From Poecilobothrus nobilitatus (taxonomy: Eukaryota > Arthropoda > Insecta > Diptera > Dolichopodidae), in contig OX352772.1 in assembly GCA_947095535.1 (NCBI GenBank), positions 168,850,613 through 168,914,612 of the forward strand: DNA of 64,000 bases, read 5' to 3'. Under the pieces are notes generated by a model, which had not been told where the DNA came from, searched no databases, and was given only the letters and a program-made list of their open reading frames with translations. Within the stretch, counting starts at the first letter, position 1, and every line of letters begins with the position of its first letter. Of the stretch, positions 10,836 to 23,936 are shown one piece after another. Both the position numbers and the translations under genes were made by a program.

Positions 10836-12060
10836 TTTAAATATATTTTGTCGAGTAATAGGCCTATAAGTTTCAGAACTGTCAGCAGGCTTATTTGGTT
10901 TTGAAATTGATATCACTTTGGTTTGTTTCCAGTTTTGAGAGAAATACCCTAATGTTAGACAACTATTTAAAATGGTTGTAAGGTATTTAACAGCTTTCTT
11001 CTGTAGATGATTGACTACTACTACAGGGATATTATCAACAACAGAGGCTTCGTTATTTTTCAAGTTACAGATGATATCATATACTATATTATCATATCAT
11101 TATTAGAAGTCTATTTATTTTCTTAATTTTTTCGTTTACTTTACTTGACACATACTTAGTCGTTAAAGTTTCAATTTAATTAAGTTTGATTAGAAGAGAT
11201 TTGGCCAGTATCGTGGTTTTTTTCGGCTGTATAGTAAGTTTTATTATCATTTTTTAAAGCAGGTAAACTTCTGCTTTTATTTTTTATTATTTTAGAAAAT
11301 TTTTAGAAAGGTTTAGTGCTGGTTTTTTAAAGATAATAATTTTTTATTCCAACTTGTATTTCTATATTTAAAGATCTCTTCTCATATTTTTATATTGAAA
11401 TGCTTCAGTTGAGCTTTATGAATGTTATCTTGATCTTCGTCTTATAGAATTGCTTGTATCTATTAAAGTACATGTGTGCGCAGAGCTTTATTACATGCAG
11501 TGATATTTTTAGCAGGGATAGAAACTTCAATGGCATTTTTTATACTATTTACAAGGTTTATTGTATTTATTTATTGTACGATAATTGATATAGAAATCTT
11601 CATTGAGATTATCTACTAAATTATTAATTAAATTTTCTGCAAACACTTTCCAATTAGCTTTTCTGTAGGTGTTTTTGTTTTAATTACGGAACTGTTCACC
11701 TATATATAAACAGGTAGGTGATCAGAAAACAGATTATTAACCAGTTTAGGTTGTGATAAGAATTTTTGGGAGTTAGTCAGAACCAGATCAAGTGTGGATG
11801 TTTTTGCTTTTCGTTGGTAGGATATTCCCCCAGCTGATAGCCCTAATACATCCGCAAAGTCTGTTTCTACAGTTTAACTCACTCTATAATACATTTTCGT
11901 AATATTCTTCACAATTTTAACACATCCGATCTAAAAAAGGATTTTATTGTTTTCTTATCAATATTTTCATTTGCGTCTTTTTAAGGGAAATAATTGTTAT
12001 CAAAAATATATAAGTGACACATGTTCTTCAATAAATAAATGTTCGGTCGGGATTGTTTAA
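10836..12060 (-). pseudogene. Jockey-type LINE, endonuclease C-terminus to RT N-terminus (unit 0)
   Basis: On the minus strand: end of the AP endonuclease near 11875-11700 (KTSTLDLVLTN, then SDHLPVYI), a linker (KANWKVFAENL), a middle region (NTSWNKKL) and the RT N-terminus at 11063-10836 (VVDNIPVVVV, WKQTKVISISKPNKP, TYRPI). Several stops interrupt the linker. The LINE continues downstream at 8955 beyond the inserted module. Confidence 0.8.
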
Positions 12061-12162
12061 AAACTTTTCTAATCTAATAAATAAGGAAGAAATTCTGTTT
12101 GTTTATTTGTTCGCTTGTGTCGAAGCTGGAAGGAGTTAAAGGCTATATCGCGTTTCGGTTCT

Positions 12163-13005
12163 TTAACCCACTGCAGCCTGAGAGCCTTTTAAAGCTTATT
12201 GGGTTTTTCGTTGTCCTGCCTAAATGGTGTGACAGATTGAGTTGATAATTTTCACAAATGTTATTCTTAGCTTTAGTGGTGCACCGAAGAAATATGGTTT
12301 CAATATATTAGCCGGATTCGGCCCGGTGGGCTTCCAAAAAATTGTTTGTTCCCGATTTAAGTTCAATTTTGTATGGTGGTTTTATGGTTTGAAAAAAAGC
12401 ATGTGACTAATTTTTTTGATGTTCTAGTAACCCGTTTGAGCACGAGAGCCGAACGAAGTTCATTAAATTTTTTGTTGTCCTGCTTAAACGGTTAAATCAA
12501 TTGACTTTGAAAACTTGCAAAACTCTTTGGCAGAGGAGCTCAATAGGTTAATTTGGTTTCGATCAATTAACCCGTTTCGGCACCAGGCCTCAAGAATGTT
12601 TTTTAATATCTTTGTTGTCGCGCTTATACGATTTGACCAATTGAATTGCAAATTTACAAAAGTGTAGCTATTCACCATAGAAGCCCACTCAGTTGATTTG
12701 GGTACGATCCATTAACCCGTTTCGACACCAGGGCGCAATGAAGTTTTTCAATTTCTTGATTGTTGCTCTTAAACGGTTAAACCAATGGAATTAAGTATTT
12801 GCAAAAGTGTAGCTCTTTACCACAAAAGTTTACTGAGTTGATTTGGTTACGATACATTAACGTATTTCAGCATCAGCCCTCAATGAAGTTTTTCATTTTT
12901 TTTGTTGTTGTCCTTAAACGGTTTGATCAATTGGAAAATAATTTAATTACATCTAATTCACGCATCATTCACAATAATGAACTACACGTTTGCAACACCA
13001 GAATG
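12163..13005. repeat. ~143-bp tandem repeats inside the Helitron-like block
   Basis: Units begin ACCCGTTT or a variant at 12430, 12570, 12715 and 12860 (steps 140, 145, 145). Two more degenerate units lie upstream from 12163. Each carries a CTTAAACGGTT-type core and a GGTTACGATCCATTA-type end. Equivalent arrays lie in the other units near 20405-21270, 28692-29550 and 36920-37790. Confidence 0.85.
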
Positions 13006-13182
13006 GCAAGTCACATTCATTATAACATGTATTCAATTGACAAACAATTTTGTCTTATGTGTATATACAATGCAGCAATAACAGTATACATGGTAGCATG
13101 GAACAATAAGCTACCAGCTGATATGAAAATCTGGTATGAAATTAAAGTGAAAATGAAAAAATACTTTTTAAATTTGATGTAA
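12945..13182 (+). pseudogene. LINE ORF2 C-terminal fragment (unit 0)
   Basis: The last ~80 residues of the frame ending at 13182 look like the extreme C-terminus of a LINE ORF2: HVCNTRMASHIHY, then WNNKLPADMK, then a Lys-rich end. The first part of this frame is only the tandem repeat read through, so the true fragment starts near 12945. AT-rich sequence, probably LINE 3' UTR, follows. Confidence 0.6.
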
Positions 13183-13391
13183 TAAGTAAACATAAGCAAT
13201 AAAAATTAAATAATATAAAAAAAAAAAATACAAAATTAAAACTTAAAAAAAAAAATTTTTATTAGAATTAATTTTGTTTATAAAAATAAAGTTTATAAAT
13301 TAACTATATAAATTTTTTTTTATTGCATTTCCCTGTCATATAAATGTGGACAGGAAATTACACAGCTTTTTCTGTTCAGGAATAACACTTA

Positions 13392-13478
13392 CGACGCGTG
13401 TGGGATTCGAACCCACACTCCCTCGGTGTAATTTACAGCGTAATTTATACGCTCTTATCCACTTGGCCACCGAGGCCC
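13392..13478 (-). other. tRNA-like sequence (unit 0)
   Basis: The minus strand has an A box TGGCCAAGTGG, a hairpin AGCGT ... ACGCT in the anticodon-arm position, and a perfect T arm around GGTTCGAATCC. The would-be acceptor strands (GGCCTCG and CGCGTCG) do not pair, so this is a tRNA pseudogene or SINE head; the outline is Ser-like. Confidence 0.5.
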
Positions 13479-14993
13479 CATACATAAATATATATGTACA
13501 TATAATTGTATAAATAAACAAATAATCTATGCATATATAAATTTATAACCGTGTTACAAATTCTGTATAATTTGAATTTAATTCTACAAAAAAAAAAATA
13601 TTAAAATTACAATTAAAAATATAAAAAAGAAAAGAAATAACAAAACAAGAATAAAAAAAAAAATTTGATAAGATAAATAACAAAACAAAAAATATAATAA
13701 TTTAAAATTATATTTAAAACAAAAAATTACAATTATAATTATAAAAATTATAATAAAATAAAAACAATAATGTAAGATTAAGGTGTAATGTAAGATTAAT
13801 ATATGTCGGTATAGATTAAGATATGTATAAGTTGTCAATTATATTGAGTTGTGCTTTATTAGGTACTAAATTAAATATCTTGCTTTTACATAATCTGAAT
13901 TAATTTCTTGCTTTTGAAAATTAAATTACTTGCTTTATATAATTTAAATTAATTTTTGCATTCATATCTGTTTTTCGTTTTTAAAAATCAAATTTTATAC
14001 ACATACACTCTGTACGAGCAAATTGCTCTTTTGGAGATAATAAATAAATAAATAAATAAAAATAAAAAACAGAAATAATTACCTCCATACGACAACCATC
14101 ATGTCATCATTCAGGAATGCATTATTAACATGTGGTCTACCTACATAAGATGCATGTGTATGATATATTTCTCAAACATTATCATTGAAATATATACATA
14201 CTATATGTATAATGTCCTTATGTATAAAAATACTATAAATACATTAAATTAAATTAGAAAACATATTCACATTGCTGTACAGTATTTAATAAAAAATTAG
14301 TACATATACAGAACAGAAACCTACATTCTTATTCATATACAGTTTTTACACATATTTTTAGCATAATATCTATATCAATTTGAAAACATAATTACTTATT
14401 AGAAAAAGTTAACATAAAAAAATTCTGATTGATTTATAAACGTAAAAAAACAATCCAGTCTTTTTTTATTAAAAATATGTTAAGCAGAATCTTAAATGTA
14501 TGCATTAAAAGAAGCTTTTTAAAATTTGAAGAATTGTAGGTGCTGCCCCACATGAAGTGAAATTACTAACGGAAAAAAATGTATTACATTATGGTCTTTT
14601 AATCTTTACATTATGGTCTTTGGTATTTGAAAACTCACTTCGCCCTAATAGTATAATCAATAGATTATTGATTCCTTTAAAGATTGTCTCCAATTCTTCG
14701 CTCTGTTTATACAATTTGCTAAAAAAAAAGTTAATGAAATGTAATTAAATGATATTAATATTAAATGTAATAAAAATTAAATTATTAATTACCAGCATCT
14801 CTTTATGCTTAGTAATAATTTAACTATATTAATTAAATTATTTTAATGTAAAAACAAAAGTTAATAATTTTTATTTTATAAAGCCAAAAAAATACTACGG
14901 GCAACGCCGGGTACTCCTGCTAGTAGATAATAAAAAACATGTGTGTATTAAAAACGTACTAGGAACGTAAAGAATGATCGACCCATTTTGGAC

Positions 14994-15380
14994 TGGACAG
15001 AAGAAACCTCGGCTGCATTTGAAAATTTTAAAAGAGTTTTGGCAAAGGCTATCCTACTAGCGCATCCCATTGACGATGCACAGCTAAGTCTTCACGTGAA
15101 CGTATCAGATATCGCTATGAGTACCACCTTACACCAAGTTAACAATAACTAGCTTAAATTACTTGTTTTCTTTTCTAGGCAATTTAGTGAGTCTCAAAAA
15201 AAGTACAGCACGTACGAAGGTGAATCCGCCCCAATATACGAAACTGTAAAATATTTTAAGCACCACCAGAAGAACGAATTTTTACTATATACACAGATCA
15301 TAGGACTATCACATTCGCGTTCCTTCAAAAACCTGAAAGAACCTAGCCACGTTAGTTCAGGCAGCTTGATTTTATTCACA
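14994..15380 (+). pseudogene. Ty3/gypsy pol fragment, RNase H region (unit 0)
   Basis: One frame with a single stop (TAG near 15150) reads WTEETSAAFENFK, LLAHPIDDAQLSLHVNVSD, FFSRQFSESQKKYSTYEGE and IYETVKYFKHH. This is the junction between reverse transcriptase and RNase H of a gypsy-type retrotransposon. The RNase H Asp is kept in VSD; the region after it is lost. No LTRs are visible nearby. Confidence 0.85.
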
Positions 15381-15649
15381 TCAATTCAATTTATTTATTT
15401 TTACATAATTATTGTTTACATTTAAGAAAAAAAGAAAATTTAACTTAAGAGATATAGATTGTTGGATTTTACAGCTATAATATTATATTTTTATTTTATT
15501 TTTTTTTTTTTTTGTTCTTTCTGAAACTTATTTCTTAATATTAAAGTCAAAAACCATGTATTTGATAAATTTATATATACAATTTAGCTTAACTTAACTT
15601 ACAGACTTCACCTAATTATCTGCTTATAAAATATAATAGCTTACTATTG

Positions 15650-16231
15650 CTGAGAATTTAATGCACGAATCATTCAATTTTCAGAGATACTACTATTGTG
15701 CAAAAACTTTGTGTACCTGGTTATTTGAGATATTTTCTCATTAATCAGAGTAATACTTGATATGAAGCTTTCTTGTTGCCAAATAATAGCGTTTATTAAG
15801 CATCATTTTCGAAATTTTGTTGTGTGCTACTTGTAATTTTTGTTTTGAGTTTCAGCTATGCAGTGAAATACTACGGAATAAAACAGACCAATATTATAGA
15901 CCAATATTGGTTGGAAAATAACTTTCATTATAATTATTTTATTTTGATAAATCAGATCTTTTATTAATGAAAGGATATAATGTGCAAATAGTTTTGTTTA
16001 TTTTATTTAGTGTGTTATCAATGTGGTCTTTATAGGTAAGTCTTTTATCCAAAACGACTCCAAAATATTTCACAAAGTCTTTCCAAATGATAACTGTGCT
16101 ATTTATTTTTAAGTTAGTGCTTGAAACAAGATTTACGTTTTTTTGTAAAAAAGGTTAAATTGATTTTGTAGCATTTATTGAAATTTTCCATTTAATAACA
16201 TTTAAAGCATTTTGTAATGTGTCAATTATTA
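15650..16231 (-). pseudogene. Jockey-type LINE, RT thumb and C-terminus (unit 0/1 junction)
   Basis: On the minus strand: VIKWKISINATKS, KYFGVVLDKRLTYKDHID, then LYPFINKRSDLS and NKISKMMLNKRYY. These are the post-palm and C-terminal parts of a Jockey-type RT. The fragment directly abuts the poly-T end of the RTE insertion at 16232, so both formed one nest before the array arose. Confidence 0.75.
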
Positions 16232-18877
16232 TTTTTTTTTTTTTCCTTATTGCCCCTCTTGGGAGCATAGGATATCTACTAGATATCTCCATCTGACTCT
16301 ATGCGGAGTAGTTATTTTTGCTTCCTCCCATGTTTTTCCATTTGAGGTTAGTCCCTCTAATATCGTTCGTCTCCAGGTGTTATTGGGGCGACCTCGTCTT
16401 GGGTCCCTTGTGGGTTCCAGTCTAGTGCTTCCCTTGCTATGCATTCTTGCGGCTTTTTAAGTGTGTGCCCTACCCATCTCTACTTTTTTTCTTTTAATCT
16501 CTTGCCCAATCGGTTCTACTTTGACAAGCTTCCATAGGTCAATATTACTTATTGTATTTGGCCAGTATTCTCTGCATATAATTCTTAGACACTTATTAAT
16601 GAAAAGCTGTAGTTTCTGTGTGATGTTGTTCGTAACTAACCAGGTCTCACTTCGATATATTAAAATGGCCTTTACACAGATTCTGCATATTCTCAATTTT
16701 GTACCCCTGTTCCCCCTACATATTCTAAATTTTGTACCACATTTGTGTATTTTTTCATATTGGCTGCAAGCGGCCGAACATTGCCCTGGTCTTTTTTATT
16801 ATGTTTTCAATGTCTGCATTTATGTTGCCTCTGTTATTTATAATGCAGCCTAAGTAGTGGAAGTTATCTACATATTCGAGTGGTGTACAAGGTGACGTGG
16901 GTTGTTGATGTTAATGGCCATAGCTTTCATCTTCTAGATATTTATTTGAAGACCCACATTTCGAGCTAATGTTACTAGTTGGTCTATTTTAAATTGCATG
17001 CTATTTATTGTATGTGATAGCAGGCAGATGTCATCGGCATAATCTAGTTCTTCTAGTTTTTTGAAGAGATTCCATGTTATTACATTTCTTTTGAGACTGA
17101 TCTCTTTCATGATGTCATCTAGCACTACTGTGAAGAGGATTGGTGACAGTGGGCAACCCTGTTTTACTCCTATGTTGGTGATGAATGGTTTGCTGGTTTT
17201 ACAATTGTGGAGTACTGAGAGTTGTGTCTCTTCATACATGTTCTGTATTATTTCTATTAATTTTTCCGTTACATTTCGATTTCTAAGTGCTTTCCATATG
17301 GCTTTTCTACTTATACAATCAAATGCTTTTTTGAAGTCGATGAACACCAGGTATAATGGGGCTCGCCATTCTATTGATTGTTCAACGATGATTCTGAACG
17401 TATTAACCTGATCTATGCAGCTTCTATGGGGGCGAAAACCTGCCTGTTCATCCCGTATTTGGTTCTCCGATTTCTCCTGTAGCCTTGTATGTATTAAGTT
17501 GCCATGGTTTTGTAGATTGTGTTTACCACTGTTATGCCTCTCCAGTTGTTGTACTTGGTAAGATCATCTTTCTTAGGGAGGTTGGTGATTACTCCATTTT
17601 TCCATGTGACCGGTAATCCACTCCTCCCATGCCATTGAAATGTGAGGTTCTAGCAGCTCGGTTGATGTTTCTGGCTCTATTTTTATAATTTCAGCTGGAA
17701 GACCATCTTCGCCTGTTGCTTTGTTTATTTTTAGCTTTTTTATTGCCTCTTTGATCTCTGTTTTGGATGGTTTATTTATTCTGATGTTGTAATTGTTGTT
17801 GATGTTATTTGTGCGAATTTCTAGGCTGTCTTCTTATTGGTTAGAATCGCTGGTACTACTTGTTTCAGCGAAGTGTCGTCTCCATATTCGGATTTGTTCT
17901 TCGGGACATGATATTAGTTCAAAATTTTGGTCTTTAATTGGGTGATTTTTATTGTTTCTTTTGCCAGTGAGCTGATTTACCATTTTATATAGTTCTCTTG
18001 AGTTGTTATGTATTGCAGCCGTTTCAGCCTTGTTCGCGAGATCGTTAATGTATCTTCTTTTGTCTCTTCTTGTAGTTCTTTTGCCTTGTTTAGCGATATT
18101 AATGAATTGTTGTCTTATAGCGTTATTTATATTCAATCCCTGTTTTAGGCTGTTTCTTTCTGTGATTAGAATACAGGTGTTATTGGAAATCCATATTTTT
18201 CTATGCGGCTCAGTTGTCCCGAGTTGTTCTTCTGCTGTATTTTTGAGGGTCTCGACAATATGTTTCCATGTGTGTGGTTGGCCTATTGGGAGAGTTTGGC
18301 GTATTGTTTCTATCATATTCATTCTTGTTTCAATGTTGCGGAGCTCTTTGAGGTTTATCTTTCTTCTTATATTTTTTCGTGATTTTTTTTTTGTATTTCT
18401 GCCATATTCTAACATCTCCGTTTATTAATTCGTGGTCGCTTCCTATATCTGCACCTATCTTATTTCTGACATCTTGCAGTGTGTTTCTCCATTTTCTGCT
18501 GATACATATATGGTCAATTTAGTTTTTCGTTTGACAATTTGGTGAGGCCCATGTATACTTATGTATGTCTTTATTGGGGAATAAAGAGCCGCCGGTAATT
18601 AGGTGGAATGTTTGGCATAAATCTATGAGTCTTTCTCCGTTATTATTTCTAACTCCGCAGCCATGTGTCCCTATTGTATCTTCTATACATTGATTGTCTG
18701 ATCCTATTTTAGCATTGAAGTCACCCATTAGTATCGTAATATCACTTTTCCTTATGCGTGTTTAACGCTATTGTTAATTATTCATAGAAGTCATCTTTAA
18801 TCTCATTTTCTGCGTCTCCTGTCTGCGTAGCATTGTATTATCGTCATACTTTTAATTCTTTTCGCAAATCGTACCAT
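16232..18877 (-). pseudogene. RTE-type LINE ORF2 (unit 1)
   Basis: Same element as at 4630-7370 but with the RT-to-C-terminus segment kept (16696-16457: LIYRSETWLV, INKCLRIICREYWPN). C-terminus at 16444-16247, RT at 17347-16934 with LDYADDICLL, linker at 18415-17834, and endonuclease GDFNAKIGSDN at 18728 with Asp intact. The endonuclease N-terminus is lost by a deletion whose junction is at about 18877. The RT frame stays open but the whole ORF is interrupted. Confidence 0.85.
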
Positions 18878-20274
18878 TAAAATCAAATCATATCATCTAA
18901 TTTTTGTATACGCATTACAGTATGAAATGTAGAGTACCAGACCTAAAGTCAAACTAATCTTCTGGTATTATATTGTTGCAATCCAGAAATTGATTTAGCC
19001 TTTCTTTTATTTTATTTTTAAATATTTTGCTTTATTTTTTTTTTAAATATATTTTGTCGAGTAATAGGCCTATAAGTTTCAGAACTGTCAGCAGGCTTAT
19101 TTGGTTTTGAAATTGATATCACTTTGGTTTGTTTCCAGTTTTGAGAGAAATACCCTAATGTTAGACAACTATTTAAAATGGTTGTAAGGTATTTAACAGC
19201 TTTCTTCTGTAGATGATTGACTACTACTACAGGGATATTATCAACAACAGAGGCTTCGTTATTTTTCAAGTTACAGATAATATCATATACTATATTATCA
19301 TATCATTATTAGAAGTCTATTTATTTTCTTAATTTTTTCGTTTACTTTACTTGACACATACTTAGTCGTTAAAGTTTCAATTTAATTAAGTTTGATTAGA
19401 AGAGATTTGGCCAGTATCGTGGTTTTTTTCGGCTGTATAGTAAGTTTTATTATCATTTTTTAAAGCAGGTAAACTTCTGATTTTATTTTTTATTATTTTA
19501 GAAAAATTTTGGAAAGGTTTAGTGCTGTTTTTTTAAAGATAATAATTTTTTATTCCAACTTGTATTTCTATATTTAAAGATCTCTTCTCATATTTTTATA
19601 TTGAAATGCTTCAGTTGAGCTTTATGAATGTTATCTTGATCTTCGTCTTATAGAATTGCTTGTATCTATTAAAGTACATGTGTGCGCAGAGCTTTATTAC
19701 ATGCAGTGATATTTTTAGCAGGGATAGAAACTTCAATGGCATTTTTTATACTATTTACAAGGTTTATTGTATTTATTTATTGTACGATAATTGATATAGA
19801 AATCTTCATTGAGATTATCTACTAAATTATTAATTAAATTTTCTGCAAACACTTTCCAATTAGCTTTTCTGTAGGTGTTTTTGTTTTAATTACGGAACTG
19901 TTCACCTATATATAAACAGGTAGGTGATCAGAAAACAGATTATTAACCAGTTTAGGTTGTGATAAGAATTTTTGGGAGTTAGTCAGAACCAGATCAAGTG
20001 TGGATGTTTTTGCTTTTCGTTGGTAGGATATTCCCCCAGCTGATAGCCCTAATACATCCGCAAAGTCTGTTTCTACAGTTTAACTCACTCTATAATACAT
20101 TTTCGTAATATTCTTCACAATTTTAACACATCCGATATAAAAAAGGATTTTATTGTTTTCTTATCAATATTTTCATTTGCGTCTTTTTAAGGGAAATAAT
20201 TGTTATCAAAAATATATAAGTGACACATGTTCTTCAATAAATAAATGTTCGGTCCGGATTGTTTAAAAACTTTT
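18878..20274 (-). pseudogene. Jockey-type LINE, endonuclease to RT fingers (unit 1)
   Basis: It corresponds to 8795-8957 plus 10836-12060 of unit 0 without the inserted module. RT N-terminus at 19269-19018 (WKQTKVISISKPNKP), fingers near 18960, endonuclease end near 20080-19900. The palm is missing because of the ~1.9-kb deletion at 18877. Confidence 0.8.
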
Positions 20275-21205
20275 CTAATCTAAAATAAGGAAGAAATTCT
20301 GTTTGTTTATTTGTTCGCTTGTGTCCTTTCACGTAAAAACCACCACTCCAAATAACACCAAATTTTGCAGAAACATTTCTACGAACCTGGAAGGAGTTAA
20401 AGGCTATATCGCGTTTCGGTTCATTAACCCACTGCAGCCTGAGAGCCTTTTAAAGCTTATTGGGTTTTTCGTTGTCCTGCCTAAATGGTGTGACAGATTG
20501 AGTTGATAATTTTCACAAATGTTATTCTTAGCTTTAGTGGTGCACCGAAGAAATATGGTTTCAATATATTAGCCGGATTCGGCCCGGTGGGCTTCCAAAA
20601 AATTGTTTGTTCCCGATTTAAGTTCAATTTTGTATGGTGGTTTTATGGTTTGAAAAAAAGCATGTGATAAATTTTTTTGATGTTCTAGTAACCCGTTTGA
20701 GCACGAGAGCCGAACGAAGTTCATTAAATTTTTTGTTGTCCTGCTTAAACGGTTAAATCAATTGACTTTGAAAACTTGCAAAACTCTTTGGCAGAGGAGC
20801 TCAATAGGTTAATTTGGTTTCGATCAATTAACCCGTTTCGGCACCAGGCCTCAAGAATGTTTTTTAATATCTTTGTTGTCGCGCTTATACGATTTGACCA
20901 ATTGAATTGAAAATTTACAAAAGTGTAGCTATTCACCATAGAAGCCCACTCAGTTGAGTTGTGTCCGATCCATTAACCCGTTTCGACACCAGGGCGCAAT
21001 GAAGTTTTTCAATTTCTTGATTGTTGCGCTTAAACGGTTAAACCAATGGAATTAAGTATTTGCAAAAGTGTAGCTCCTTACCAAAAAAGTTTACTGAGTT
21101 GATTTAGTTACGATACATTAACGTATTTCAGCATCAGCCCTCAATGAAGTTTTTCATTTTTTTTGTTGTTGTCCTTAAACGGTTTGATCAATTGGAAAAT
21201 AATTT

Positions 21206-21443
21206 AATTACATCTAATTCACGCATCATTCACAATAATGAACTACACGTTTGCAACACCAGAACGGCAAGTCACATTCATTATAACATGTATTCAATTG
21301 GCAAACAATTTTGTCTTATGTGTATATACAATGCAGCAATAACAGTATACATGGTAGCATGGAACAATAAGCTACCAGCTGATATGAAAATCTGGTATGA
21401 AATTAAAGTGAAAATGAAAAAATACTTTTTAAATTTGATGTAA
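21206..21443 (+). pseudogene. LINE ORF2 C-terminal fragment (unit 1)
   Basis: Copy of 12945-13182 with a few substitutions (RTASHIHY instead of RMASHIHY). It ends at the same stop. Confidence 0.6.
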
Positions 21444-21678
21444 TAAGTAAACATAAGCAATAAAAATTAAATAATATAAAAAAAAAAAATACAAAATTAA
21501 AACTTAAAAAAAAAATTTTTTATTAGAATTAATTTTGTTTATAAAAATAAAGTTTATAAATTAACTATATAAATTTTTTTTTTATTGCATTTCCCTGTCA
21601 CATAAATGTGGACAGGAAATTACACAGCTTTTTCTGTTCAGGTGTGACTGTAAATATCCCAAGAGGGAATAACACTTA

Positions 21679-21765
21679 CGACGCGTGTGGGATTCGAACC
21701 CACACTCCCTCGGTGTAATTTACAGCGTAATTTATACGCTCTTATCCACTTGGCCACCGAGGCCC
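21679..21765 (-). other. tRNA-like sequence (unit 1)
   Basis: Identical to the tRNA-like sequence at 13392, with A box and T arm intact and unpaired acceptor strands. Confidence 0.5.
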
Positions 21766-23280
21766 CATACATAAATATATATGTACATATAATTGTATAA
21801 ATAAACAAATAATCTATGCATATATAAATTTATAACCGTGTTACAAATTCTGTATAATTTGAATTTAATTCTACAAAAAAAAAAATATTAAAATTACAAT
21901 TAAAAATATAAAAAAGAAAAGAAATAACAAAACAAGAATAAAAAAAAAAATTTGATAAGATAAATAACAAAACAAAAAATATAATAATTTAAAATTATAT
22001 TTAAAACAAAAAATTACAATTATAATTATAAAAATTATAATAAAATAAAAACAATAATGTAAGATTAAGGTGTAATGTAAGATTAATATATGTCGGTATA
22101 GATTAAGATATGTATAAGTTGTCAATTATATTGAGTTGTGCTTTATTAGGTACTAAATTAAATATCTTGCTTTTACATAATCTGAATTAATTTCTTGCTT
22201 TTGAAAATTAAATTACTTGCTTTATATAATTTAAATTAATTTTTGCATTCATATCCGTTTTTCGTTTTTAAAAATCAAATTTTATACACATACACTCTGT
22301 ACGAGCAAATTGCTCTTTTGGAGATAATAAATAAATAAATAAATAAAAATAAAAAACAGAAATAATTACCTCCATACGACAACCATCATGTCATCATTCA
22401 GGAATGCATTATTAACATGTGGTCTACCTACATAAGATGCATGTGTATGATATATTTCTCAAACATTATCATTGAAATATATACATACTATATGTATAAT
22501 GTCCTTATGTTTAAAAATACTATAAATACATTAAATTAAATTAGAAAACATATTCACATTTCTGTACAGTATTTAATAAAAAATTAGTACATATACAGAA
22601 CAGAAACCTACATTCTTATTCATATACAGTTTTTACACATATTTTTAGCATAATATCTATATCAATTTGAAAACATAATTACTTATTAGAAAAAGTTAAC
22701 ATAAAAAAATTCTGATTGATTTATAAACGAAAAAAAACAATCCAGTCTTTTTTTATTAAAAATATTTTAAGCAGAATTTTAAATGTATGCATTAAAAGAA
22801 GCTTTTTAAAATTTGAAGAATTGTAGGTGCTGCAGCACATGAAGTGAAATTACTAACGGGAAAAAATGTATTACATTATGGTCTTTTAATCTTTACATTA
22901 TGGTCTTTGGTATTTGAAAACTCACTTCGCCCTAATAGTATAATCAATAGATTATTGATTCCTTTAAAGATTGTCTCCAATTCTTCGCTCTGTTTATACA
23001 ATTTGCTAAAAAAAAAGTTAATGAAATGTAATTAAATGATATTAATATTAAATGTAATAAAAATTAAATTATTAATTACCAGCATCTCTTTATGCTTAGT
23101 AATAATTTAACTATATTAATTAAATTATTTTAATGTAAAAACAAAAGTTAATAATTTTTATTTTATAAAGCCAAAAAAATACTACGGGCAACGCCGGGTA
23201 CTCCTGCTAGTAGATAATAAAAAACATGTGTGTATTAAAAACGTACTAGGAACGTAAAGAATGATCGACCCATTTTGGAC

Positions 23281-23667
23281 TGGACAGAAGAAACCTCGGC
23301 TGCATTTGAAAATTTTAAAAGAGTTTTGGCAAAGGCTATCCTACTAGCGCATCCCATTGACGATGCACAGCTAAGTCTTCACGTGAACGTATCAGATATC
23401 GCTATGAGTACCACCTTACACCAAGTTAACAATAACTAGCTTAAATTACTTGTTTTCTTTTCTAGGCAATTTAGTGAGTCTCAAAAAAAGTACAGCACGT
23501 ACGAAGGTGAATCCGCCGCAATATACGAAACTGTAAAATATTTTAAGCACCACCAGAAGAACGAATTTTTACTATATACACAGATCATAGGACTATCACA
23601 TTCGCGTTCCTTCAAAAACCTGAAAGAACCTAGCCACGTTAGTTCAGGCAGCTTGATTTTATTCACA
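23281..23667 (+). pseudogene. Ty3/gypsy pol fragment (unit 1)
   Basis: Copy of 14994-15380 shifted by exactly 8287 bp, with the same stop. One visible change is GCC GCA for GCC CCA near 23518. Confidence 0.85.
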
Positions 23668-23936
23668 TCAACTCAATTTATTTATTTTTACATAATTATT
23701 GTTTACATTTAAGAAAAAAAGAAAATTTAACTTAAGAGATATAGATTGTTGGATTTTACAGCTATAATATTATATTTTTATTTTATTTTATTTTTTTTTT
23801 GTTCTTTCTGAAACTTATTTCTTAATATTAAAGTCAAAAACCATGTATTTGATAAATTTATATATACAATTTAGCTTAACTTAACTTACAGACTTCACCT
23901 AATTATCTGCTTATAAAATATAATAGCTTACTATTG

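Larger units (their letters stand above)
12068..14924 (+). mobile_element. Helitron-like non-autonomous block (unit 0)
   Basis: The left side (AAATTCTGTTTGTTTATTTG near 12092) resembles the 5' region of insect Helitrons. The right side ends with a GC-rich GGGCAACGCCGGGTACTCC followed by CTAGT at 14920-14924, like a Helitron 3' end with a decayed hairpin. No Rep or helicase frame is present. Inside are ~143-bp tandem repeats, a LINE C-terminal fragment, a tRNA-like sequence, and a LINE-type 3' tail with AATAAATAAATAAATA near 14040. About 60 bp near 12122 are missing compared with units 1-3. The assignment is from memory of such ends and is moderate. Confidence 0.5.
4411..16008. repeat. Array unit 0 (11.6 kb, enlarged)
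   Basis: Compared with units 1-3 it retains 1899 bp at 6896-8794 that they have lost. It carries an extra module at about 8958-10833. It also lacks about 400 bp of the RTE 3' part (junction near 4875) and about 60 bp near the start of the Helitron-like block (near 12122). Confidence 0.85.
20275..23211 (+). mobile_element. Helitron-like block (unit 1)
   Basis: Equivalent of 12068-14924, with CTAGT ending at 23211. It contains the ~60 bp missing from unit 0 (near 20325) and the unit-specific 26 bp near 21642. Confidence 0.5.

Noticed and set aside
13392..13478. Functional tRNA gene
   Set aside because: A box and T arm are good but the acceptor strands do not pair, and it is embedded in a repeated transposon block.
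13584..13838. 84-codon minus-strand frame rich in Ile/Phe/Tyr, present in all four units
   Set aside because: It is a translation of A/T-rich low-complexity sequence; a membrane protein is not supported.
14557..14748. 63-codon frame conserved in four units
   Set aside because: Conservation follows from the recent array duplication; the sequence contains a direct repeat (TTACATTATGGTCTTT) and no recognisable domain.
16461..18428. Plus-strand frames of 116-141 codons, with equivalents in the other units
   Set aside because: They are antisense to the RTE-type LINE, which has clear RT and endonuclease motifs on the minus strand.
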